DNA of 7,651 nucleotides from Candidatus Bathyarchaeota archaeon (GTDB lineage Archaea > Thermoproteota > Bathyarchaeia > 40CM-2-53-6 > FEN-987): positions 1-7,651 of the forward strand of contig JAHFFU010000041.1 of assembly GCA_023247835.1 (NCBI GenBank), read 5' to 3'. The notes under the pieces were generated by a model that was not told the origin of the DNA, made no database searches, and saw only the letters and a program-made list of their open reading frames with translations. Position 1 is the stretch's first letter, and every line of letters begins with the position of its first letter. This document shows positions 1-5,442 of the stretch, piece after piece. The position numbers and the translations under genes are program-made.

Positions 1-2
1 CA

Positions 3-230
3 AAATGGCCTAAGGCAATTCGCGTCCCGATCGTGGTGCTCTTCCTTATCGCCTTATGGTTCAGCATACCAAACTGGATCCATGATGGTCTGCATGAGGC
101 AGGAGCACATCCGCCAAACTGGGCTATGCTCGCCGCGGTCGAGTACCTATTCCACTTCCCGTGGCTAATCATCGCTGGAATTCTCGTAGTCGTAGCCGTC
201 CGGATGGCAAAAGCGTATTCAGCAAAGTAA
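3..230 (+). CDS. C-terminal end of a small membrane protein, 5' partial
   Basis: The reading frame is already open at base 3 and ends with TAA at 228-230, giving at least 75 residues. A GTG at 33 could be a start, but the frame upstream of it continues with a plausible basic stretch (KWPKAIRVPI) leading straight into a hydrophobic helix. I therefore think the gene begins outside the window. Two hydrophobic segments are visible, about VVLFLIALWF just after the GTG and WLIIAGILVVVAVRM near the C-terminus. They are separated by a loop rich in His, Pro and Trp (HDGLHEAGAHPPNW), and the protein ends in a short basic tail. This suggests a membrane protein with both visible helices near its C-terminus. 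I do not recognise the family and assign no function. A T-rich stretch that could end its transcript follows at about 318-329. Confidence 0.55.
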   Translation, partial: KWPKAIRVPIVVLFLIALWFSIPNWIHDGLHEAGAHPPNWAMLAAVEYLFHFPWLIIAGILVVVAVRMAKAYSAK

Positions 231-548
231 CGAAGGAACTCTACTAAACTCCTATCATACCCAACTTTACATTCCGAGACGACTTTGCCATCAAACCGGC
301 GAACCTTTAATCCCTCATTTCTTATTTTTCCCAGTTGCGTTTGTTCTCTTTCATCCCTATCCAACTTACAACAATCGCGCAACCAGCATCCTTGACACTT
401 GGGGGCATCCGATCGATAGTTACCGAAACGCTACATCGAAACGCCTGGAGTAACTAGGTTCTCAGGAAAGTTATGCTTTGAAAAGGTCTCTGTTTTGTCG
501 GGCTCAGAGGTTCCGTAAACTAACCGCACCTAGTTGCTTCAGCAGAGG
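231..548. other. 318-base gap between convergent genes, no confident gene
   Basis: This gap lies between the end of the membrane protein gene (+) and the end of the small minus-strand gene. I looked for tRNA B-box-like GGTTC motifs with a matching partner, C/D box motifs and hairpins and found nothing convincing. The plus strand carries a T-rich run at 318-329 and further pyrimidine-rich sequence to about 352, consistent with termination. On the minus strand a stretch without stops runs from 430 to the window's left edge, with a cysteine cluster encoded at 397-368; it lacks an ATG or GTG start in its intergenic part and is discussed as a finding. An 8-base inverted repeat (AACTAGGT at 452-459, ACCTAGTT at 528-535) is probably chance. 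Confidence 0.5.
318..329 (+). terminator. possible T-rich archaeal terminator after the membrane protein gene
   Basis: The plus strand reads TTTCTTATTTTT, ending in five T, about 90 bases after the stop codon. Archaeal RNA polymerase can terminate on U-rich runs without a strong hairpin, and I see no hairpin here. More T-rich sequence follows at 341-352. The assignment rests on composition and position only. Confidence 0.35.
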
Positions 549-920
549 TTAGCGCCTGACTTCTCTTGTAACGTAGACTAGCAGTTGGCCTTTCTTCGGG
601 CGCCAGTCAATAACCCGGTACATACTGTCATCCAATTTCGCAGTTGCCATGATGCTCAAGAGGCCGTCTATTACGACTGAATGGTATTTGGTACCTGAAA
701 GGTACCAGTAACCGGTAAACCCCACAAGCAAGATCCCGGCCACTTCTAATTTCCCCGCAAAAACCAGCCTTTGCCTGTAGCGCCGGATGAAGCGCATATA
801 CTGAGCAATCTTTACACGTTCGTAGACTAGGACGGGCATCCGCATGTGGGAGCGGACGAGTTGCTCAATGGTGGGCGAGGGTTTGGCCTCTCTCAACTTA
901 GATTTCCAAAGCTTGACCAC
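549..920 (-). CDS. unrecognised small basic protein with one possible membrane segment
   Basis: The frame is open from an ATG at 1004 down to TAA at 551-549 (151 codons). That ATG is only 5 bases from the divergent SDR start, and the first 28 residues look non-protein-like and rich in His, Cys and Pro. I prefer the GTG at 920, which gives about 123 residues beginning MVKLWKSKLREAKPSP; TTG at 896 and ATGs at 845 and 839 are alternatives. None has a clear Shine-Dalgarno, so a leaderless transcript is possible. The protein has a strongly basic middle (RFIRRYRQR), then a hydrophobic run VAGILLVGFTGYWYL (bases 743-699), then a soluble C-terminal part with the tail REVRR. I recognise no family. It could be a lineage-specific small membrane-associated protein, a degraded gene, or a chance open frame. 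Its downstream neighbour is on the opposite strand and convergent. Confidence 0.4.
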   Translation of the reverse strand: MVKLWKSKLREAKPSPTIEQLVRSHMRMPVLVYERVKIAQYMRFIRRYRQRLVFAGKLEVAGILLVGFTGYWYLSGTKYHSVVIDGLLSIMATAKLDDSMYRVIDWRPKKGQLLVYVTREVRR

Positions 921-1009
921 ATAAGTCTGCTGTCTGCAGAACGTGGCCGGCCAGAACGGGGGACATTTAGCTCTGTAATGGTGCGTATGCATCGTTAGGC
1001 GCATTATGC
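921..1009. promoter_or_regulatory. divergent spacer with a repeated TATGCAT element
   Basis: This spacer separates the small minus-strand gene from the SDR gene. The heptamer TATGCAT occurs at 986-992 and again at 1005-1011, 19 bases apart, each containing the palindrome ATGCAT. The second copy overlaps the SDR start codon. A weak A/T-rich patch (ACATTTAG, 963-970) might serve as a TATA-like element, but no convincing one is placed for a leaderless SDR transcript. The pair could be operator half-sites or chance. Confidence 0.2.
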
Positions 1010-1780
1010 ATGTCGAGGTTGTCTGGCAAAGTTGCCATTGTCACAGGAGCGAGCGGGGGAATAGGGCGCGCGGCAGCACTTGAGTTCGCGAACGAAGGAG
1101 CAGACATAGTCTTGCAATACATGTCGAGGATGGCTGGGGCGCAGGCAGTTGCGGATAAGATAGCCGCTTTGGGGAGGAAGGCTATCCTTGCCCACGTTGA
1201 CTTCACTGATGTGAAGCAGGCACCAGGCGAAGTTCAAAAAATGGTGGACACAACCATCAAGGAGTTTGGCAAGGTTGACGTGCTGCTGAATCTAGCGGGC
1301 TACCCTGCTAGGGGAGAATGGAATAAACGGTTCATGGACCTGACGCCTGAAGACTTCTTCAAGCCACTTAACGTGGACCTTTTCGGCTCTTTTCTTTGCG
1401 CGCGGGCCGTTGCGCCGCATTTTCTGAAACAGAAAAGGGGCGTTATAGTGAACGTGAGTTCGACACCAGCCCTGAGCGGGCACGACAAGGGTTTTGCTTT
1501 CACCGTTGCGAAGGCTGGCGTTATTGGTTTAACAAAAGCCTTAGCGTTTGAACTTGCGCCCTACGTTCGAGTGAACACGATTACCTTGGGAAATGTTGAA
1601 ACAGAATGGGTAAGTGAACTGAGTAGGGACGACTTGACGAAGGAGCGTGGTGAGAACCTGATTAAGCGATTCGGAAGGCCAGAGGAAATTGCAAAGACGC
1701 TAACGTTCCTATGTTCAGACGATTCCTCGTTCCTAAACGGGCAGACCATAGTCTTGGATGGTGGTAGCACGCTTCACTAA
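1010..1780 (+). CDS. short-chain dehydrogenase/reductase family protein with Phe at the catalytic Tyr position
   Basis: This is a complete classical-SDR protein of 256 residues, the usual length for the FabG-like group, expected to be cytosolic. The Rossmann dinucleotide motif TGASGGIG is at residues 12-19, the adenine-contacting Asp at 64 (HVDFTD), the NNAG-type motif appears as NLAG at 94-97, and the tetrad Asn at 121 (NVDLFG). The catalytic Ser is S151 (NVSS) and the catalytic Lys is K168. The residue normally Tyr in YxxxK is Phe 164 (FTVAK), encoded by TTC at 1499-1501. The spacing from S151 is the standard 13, so the register is clear. There is no acidic residue at the end of strand beta-2 (QYMSR), which favours NADP(H) over NAD(H). 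The C-terminus (LNGQTIVLDGGSTLH) is typical of the family. With Tyr lost, normal carbonyl reduction is doubtful; a changed reaction, a binding role or a sequence error are options. The ATG at 1010 fits the family N-terminus; no Shine-Dalgarno is visible. Confidence 0.93.
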   Translation: MSRLSGKVAIVTGASGGIGRAAALEFANEGADIVLQYMSRMAGAQAVADKIAALGRKAILAHVDFTDVKQAPGEVQKMVDTTIKEFGKVDVLLNLAGYPARGEWNKRFMDLTPEDFFKPLNVDLFGSFLCARAVAPHFLKQKRGVIVNVSSTPALSGHDKGFAFTVAKAGVIGLTKALAFELAPYVRVNTITLGNVETEWVSELSRDDLTKERGENLIKRFGRPEEIAKTLTFLCSDDSSFLNGQTIVLDGGSTLH

Positions 1781-1821
1781 GTCGTAGAAGTCGGTCGGAT
1801 TCCAAAGTTCTAATTGAAAAC

Positions 1822-3072
1822 CTAAGTTTCCTTTACGGCAGCGGCGTATATTTCAAGTCCTTTTTCGAGTAGTTGCTCACTAATGATTAAGGGGGCCATG
1901 AAGCGCAGTACGTTGCCAAAGTGGCCGCATGTGTGCATTAGAAGCCCCCTCTCAAACATCATTTTTCGTAAACTGACGGCTAGATCCTTCGATGGCGCCA
2001 TTGTTTCCTTCGATTCCACGATCTCATTTCCAATCATGAAGCCTACCCCTCTAACTTCCCCGATCTTGCTGCTCGCGCTTGCGATTTGCTCAAATCGTGA
2101 GATGGTTTTCTTTCCCAGGTGCTGGACTCGGCTGAGTAGATTCGTTTGGTTGATGAAATCGATACTCGCAGAGCCGGCGGCTAGAGCGATCGGATTCGCC
2201 CTGTAGGTTCCGAGGTGAAAGGCTTCGGGAAGCTTAGTGTCATATTCATCTCGGTATGCTATCAGCGAGAGTGGGATGCCAGCCCCGACCGACTTTGATA
2301 CGCACATGATGTCCGGCGATGTGCCCGTCAACTCACACCCCCAGAAGCGTCCAGTTCTTCCAAACCCTGTTTGGACTTCGTCAATTATCAAGGGAATTTG
2401 GAACTTATCGGCGATCTCCCTCAGGCCGGGAAGGAAGTCGTCGGGTGGAACAATGTAGCCTCCTTCACCCTGTATTGGCTCAACCAAGATTCCAGCCGCA
2501 TCTTCGAGACCAGAGTAGGAGTCAGTCAAGAGGTGCTCAAGGTATCTGAGAACAACCTTAGCTTCATCCCCTTTCCGTTCGACGGGGAGGGGGAAGCAGT
2601 ATGGGTAAGGGAATGGAATGTGGAAGACGCCATACCTCATCGCGCCTGAAGTCGCTAGATAGTGCCGGCTTGAGGTCGCGCCCACTATACCTTGATGAAC
2701 CCCATGGTATGCACCCTCGAAGGCGATTATCGTTCTCTTGCCACTCACATACTTAGCGAGGCTGACCGCAGCTTCACACGCGTCTCCACCTGTGACGGTG
2801 AACAGGATTTTCGCGTGCCCGCGAAGATTGCCGGGGAGGACGGAGTGCATCCTTTCCAAGAAGGCGATCCTAGTTTCGGTGGGAATTTCAAGCGAATGCC
2901 AGATGCGATCCATCTGCGACTTTGCTGCAGTGCTGACAATGGGGTTGTTATGCCCCAGGTTGAGTACGCTGATGCCACTGACCCAATCGATGTAAAGATT
3001 CCCATCGACGTCTTTTATCGTGGCACCCTTGGCTGAGTCAATCGCAAAAGGGAATGCCTTGCTGTAAATCAC
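1822..3072 (-). CDS. class III PLP-dependent aminotransferase (GabT / acetylornithine aminotransferase-like)
   Basis: This is a fold-type I PLP enzyme, expected to move an amino group between an amino acid (often an omega-amino group) and a keto acid in the cytosol. Some relatives in this fold are amino acid racemases, so the substrate and even the reaction are open. Numbered from the GTG at 3072 (416 residues): substrate-side N-terminal motif DVDGNLYIDW (21-30), PLP phosphate-binding region TGGDACEAA (94-102), ring-stacking aromatic in GAYHG (120-124), EPIQGEGG (198-205), cofactor-binding Asp 231 in IIDEVQTGFGRTG, Schiff-base Lys 260 in VSKSVGAG, and GTYRANP (288-294). All key residues are present. 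The start is uncertain: the frame stays open upstream to 3192 and encodes a family-like PRILVKPPGPKSKELL region, but no ATG, GTG or TTG occurs there (see the next feature). GTG 3072 would give a protein without this region. It follows the dehydrogenase gene on the same strand and probably completes an amino acid catabolic unit. Confidence 0.88.
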   Translation of the reverse strand: MIYSKAFPFAIDSAKGATIKDVDGNLYIDWVSGISVLNLGHNNPIVSTAAKSQMDRIWHSLEIPTETRIAFLERMHSVLPGNLRGHAKILFTVTGGDACEAAVSLAKYVSGKRTIIAFEGAYHGVHQGIVGATSSRHYLATSGAMRYGVFHIPFPYPYCFPLPVERKGDEAKVVLRYLEHLLTDSYSGLEDAAGILVEPIQGEGGYIVPPDDFLPGLREIADKFQIPLIIDEVQTGFGRTGRFWGCELTGTSPDIMCVSKSVGAGIPLSLIAYRDEYDTKLPEAFHLGTYRANPIALAAGSASIDFINQTNLLSRVQHLGKKTISRFEQIASASSKIGEVRGVGFMIGNEIVESKETMAPSKDLAVSLRKMMFERGLLMHTCGHFGNVLRFMAPLIISEQLLEKGLEIYAAAVKET

Positions 3073-3231
3073 AGCCCGAGTCTCAAGTGCCGATTGTTTT
3101 GCGAGGAGTTCTTTTGACTTCGGCCCAGGAGGTTTGACTAGTATTCTAGGTGCTTCTTCAAAGCTTAATCCTTGGAGAGAAGCCAGCTGTACTCACCCTT
3201 GCACAAGCTCGTCTTCAAACGTACTTAGCAT
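3073..3231 (-). other. aminotransferase N-terminal extension: homologous-looking, start-less, preceded by in-frame TGA
   Basis: Reading the aminotransferase frame upstream of GTG 3072 gives about 40 open codons to 3192. They include EEAPRILVKPPGPKSKEL and LLAKQSALETRAVIYS, which closely resembles the N-terminal region known in archaeal class III aminotransferases (pattern PRI..PPGPK...L...). No ATG, GTG or TTG lies in this stretch; only weak codons such as CTG (3186) or ATA (3144) do. An in-frame TGA stands at 3195-3193, and 12 codons before it is an in-frame ATG at 3231. Possible readings are initiation at a rare codon, a nonsense mutation or base error at the TGA, or a gene on the way to inactivation. 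No good Shine-Dalgarno is seen before 3231. The remaining bases to the upstream stop (3232-3295) contain nothing I can identify. Confidence 0.6.
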
Positions 3232-3295
3232 TGTCGCAAGAACAAAAGGCCTGACTGTAAGCTTGGTTTGATGTTTGCAAATAGGGCTTGAACAG

Positions 3296-4468
3296 CTATA
3301 GTTCTAATTCGCTCTTGGTCATTCTGATTTCCCTTTTGGCAAGTTCATTCATGAGTCTTGAGGTGGGTATGCAACTCTCGGGGGCCATGACTCCGGTCTT
3401 TCCAATCTCTCCGGATATGATTAGTTGTGCTGTTATTGACGCCCCGATTCCCGTTAGTAGAGCTGTAGCGTTTCTCACGCCCATGCTCTTTGAAGGTTCC
3501 CCGATGAGTTCACGAATTTGACATACTCTCTTTCCTTTCCTAGTTCCCGTTACCTCTGTTCGGAGTGCAACATACCTGGACGGTTCTGTGTTTGCGGCGC
3601 GAGCGGTCAGGAAGGCTACGGCGAATTCGCGTGGCGAGACTTTCTGGCCTTTGAATTCTATAGGATCCGCGTCCGCCATACCAGCGTCCACCAAGGGTTT
3701 AACTGCTCGGTAGATGCTTTCCGAAATGCCGAGCTTGAAGTCCACGTTTCTGACTCCCTTGAAATTGAGTGGGAGGGTTGCGATCTCGGAGTGGATTGAG
3801 TAATGGCAGGTTTGTCTGCCGACAGGCTCCGCGAACTGAACCTCTTCTTCTCCTGAAAGCGGTTCAACCTGCTGAAATTGGCTGCTCAGGAACATGATGG
3901 GCGGTTTGGAATACTCATCGAATACAGTGGATACTGCGAATGGAAAAACGACTTTATCCGATTTTGAGTCCGCTGTTTCTCGTGCACCGACTCGGATTCT
4001 TATGTCTTCAACGGAATCCAATTCCTCGCGGGAAGCTGCGCACATAACATTGGTTATCCCAGGGCTTTCGCCTGCACCAAGCACGGCTGTAACGCCCGCT
4101 TGTCTTGCGCTCTCGCCTAATTCCATCTGCTTTCTGGTGACATGGAAAAGCCCTCCCATGTCGAGATAGTGCACTCCCGCCTCGATGGCCGCCTTCGTGA
4201 CTCCGACATTGTACTCATACCAAGTCGCGTTAATCAAAACCTTGGAGCGCCCGATTGCGGCAACCAGGCCTTGGTGATCTGTCAAGTCAACCTTGGTGAC
4301 TCCGATCTTACTCGACCCTAACTCCGCAGCTAGCCGTTCGGCTCTGAAGGTGTCAATGTCTCCAACCACAACTCGTTCTACAAGACCGGAAGCTACGAGG
4401 TCCTTGACGGCCGTTAATCCAGTTCTCCCGCCGCCGAGAACGAAAACTGTGTTTTCCTTCTCTCTCAA
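3296..4468 (-). CDS. saccharopine dehydrogenase / lysine 6-dehydrogenase-like oxidoreductase
   Basis: This is a 390-residue soluble NAD(P)-dependent oxidoreductase. The N-terminal Rossmann motif is VLGGGRTG (10-17); strand beta-2 ends in acidic GDID (36-39), which suggests NAD(H). Family marks follow: INATWYEYN (79-87), GVHYLDMGG (98-106), GAGESPGITN (131-140), HSEIATLP (226-233) before a FKLG stretch, and a C-terminal GVMAPESC...MNELAKREI that parallels the usual GVxPPE ending. Relatives include saccharopine reductases/dehydrogenases and L-lysine 6-dehydrogenases, which oxidise the epsilon-amino group; the length of about 390 fits the latter better than long saccharopine dehydrogenases. The true substrate cannot be read from sequence alone. 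The start is TTG at 4468, only 2 bases after the stop of the phosphoesterase gene, so translation is probably coupled. An aminotransferase gene lies downstream and an amino acid permease upstream, all on one strand, supporting a role in amino acid breakdown or interconversion. Confidence 0.85.
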   Translation of the reverse strand: MREKENTVFVLGGGRTGLTAVKDLVASGLVERVVVGDIDTFRAERLAAELGSSKIGVTKVDLTDHQGLVAAIGRSKVLINATWYEYNVGVTKAAIEAGVHYLDMGGLFHVTRKQMELGESARQAGVTAVLGAGESPGITNVMCAASREELDSVEDIRIRVGARETADSKSDKVVFPFAVSTVFDEYSKPPIMFLSSQFQQVEPLSGEEEVQFAEPVGRQTCHYSIHSEIATLPLNFKGVRNVDFKLGISESIYRAVKPLVDAGMADADPIEFKGQKVSPREFAVAFLTARAANTEPSRYVALRTEVTGTRKGKRVCQIRELIGEPSKSMGVRNATALLTGIGASITAQLIISGEIGKTGVMAPESCIPTSRLMNELAKREIRMTKSELEL

Positions 4469-4470
4469 GT

Positions 4471-5427
4471 TCAGCCCGCTGTGAACGCGTAGTTCTTTAT
4501 CTTATCGTCTTCGAGGTCGATTACTAGGCCTCGTAGAATTCCTTCCGTATACTCGCTTCCAGGGTTGAAGCACTCAGTTCTCCCTATCTTTGAATAGCCT
4601 CTAGATTCATGAATGTGGCCGTGTATTCCGGCTAGCGGCTGATACTTCTCAATAACCTTCCTAGTTGCTGCGCTTCCTGCCGCCGTCATCTGAATTTGCC
4701 CCCCTTTCACGATAGGCTTGAAGGTTGAATCTATCGCCGGCGCTTGGTCAATTATCGTTTGGATTGGCGGGCAGTGCACGTTGAAAAGGCAATTTTTCAT
4801 GTCACGAACTTTTCCGCACATCTCTTCCAACATTAGTTCTAGCTGATCCTCATCAACCTCCCTTGGGCTATTCCAAGGAGTGTGGTTCGTGTAGCCAAGG
4901 GTTATCATCTCATGGGAGTCGTCGAACTGTACAACCTTTCTCTCAGGGTTGAAGACAACGCCCGTATCCGTAAGGTGCGAGTCAATGGTTAGAATGTCAT
5001 CGTTCCCAGGAGAAATGTAACATTTCACGCCAGTTCCGGATAGTCGTTCATGAGCAAGCTTTACCCAGCTATCGACGGATTCTACCATGACCCGCTCGAA
5101 AAGCGCGTCGAGCTTTGCCTTGTTAGACTGGAGTTCTGCAACTTCTTCTGGGTTCGACATGTAGGGGTAGAACCCAGCATCACGAATGTTCTTTACAGTG
5201 TTGTCGAGGTCTTCCTTCGATTTGATTACTAACTCATTCCCCAGGAATCTACACTTGTAAGTGCTATCGCTCTGGTCTATGATGGGAATGACCATCTTGC
5301 CGGTTATGTCCCCACCTAAGACTAGTACCTGCGCCTCGTAGAATTTGGCAGCGTTCACGAATTTCCGGAAGCATTTCTCGGAGCCGTGAACGTCTGTTAC
5401 GAAGAATAGCCTTGTTCTCTTGCCCAT
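4471..5427 (-). CDS. calcineurin-like metallophosphoesterase
   Basis: This is a 318-residue cytosolic phosphoesterase with a full set of two-metal ligands: D12 and H14 in TDVHGS, D40 in GGDITGK, N142 in SPGNDD, H218 in FNVHCPP, and H271/H273 in GHIHES. The enzyme should hydrolyse a phosphomonoester or phosphodiester, but the family is broad (cyclic nucleotide, nucleotide and protein phosphate substrates) and nothing here fixes the substrate. About 100 residues separate the GD and GND motifs, roughly 41-140, against some 25-30 in minimal relatives. This insert is charged and looks mostly helical (KEDLDNTVKNIRD, EEVAELQSNKAKLDALFERV), so it may form a cap over the active site. There is no signal peptide or membrane segment. 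The ATG at 5427 places the DVHGS motif at residue 12 as usual. The gene starts 15 bases after the permease stop and ends 2 bases before the dehydrogenase start, so it is embedded in the amino acid operon; its role there is unknown. Confidence 0.9.
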   Translation of the reverse strand: MGKRTRLFFVTDVHGSEKCFRKFVNAAKFYEAQVLVLGGDITGKMVIPIIDQSDSTYKCRFLGNELVIKSKEDLDNTVKNIRDAGFYPYMSNPEEVAELQSNKAKLDALFERVMVESVDSWVKLAHERLSGTGVKCYISPGNDDILTIDSHLTDTGVVFNPERKVVQFDDSHEMITLGYTNHTPWNSPREVDEDQLELMLEEMCGKVRDMKNCLFNVHCPPIQTIIDQAPAIDSTFKPIVKGGQIQMTAAGSAATRKVIEKYQPLAGIHGHIHESRGYSKIGRTECFNPGSEYTEGILRGLVIDLEDDKIKNYAFTAG

Positions 5428-5442
5428 CTGCTGTTTCGTTGA

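Noticed and set aside
431..433. TAG at 431-433 as a pyrrolysine codon
   Set aside because: At least three genes here (permease, dehydrogenase, aminotransferase) end in TAG as an ordinary stop, there is no pyl gene in view, and the surrounding frame is itself doubtful.
452..535. Inverted repeat AACTAGGT / ACCTAGTT in the gap
   Set aside because: Only 8 bases per arm with about 70 bases between; a pair like this is expected by chance in a gap of this size, and the arms do not extend.
231..548. Possible tRNA or other structured RNA in the gap
   Set aside because: GGTTC-like strings occur on both strands (for example near 509-514) but have no matching T-arm partner or acceptor stem, and no C/D box motifs were seen.
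921..1004. Extending the small minus-strand gene to ATG 1004
   Set aside because: It would leave 5 bases to the divergent SDR start and adds a non-protein-like stretch; kept only as an alternative.
1883..3036. Several plus-strand open frames (for example 1883-2206, 2371-2649, 2692-3036) opposite the aminotransferase
   Set aside because: They are antisense to a gene with a full set of family motifs, have low-complexity or unnatural translations, and no start signals.
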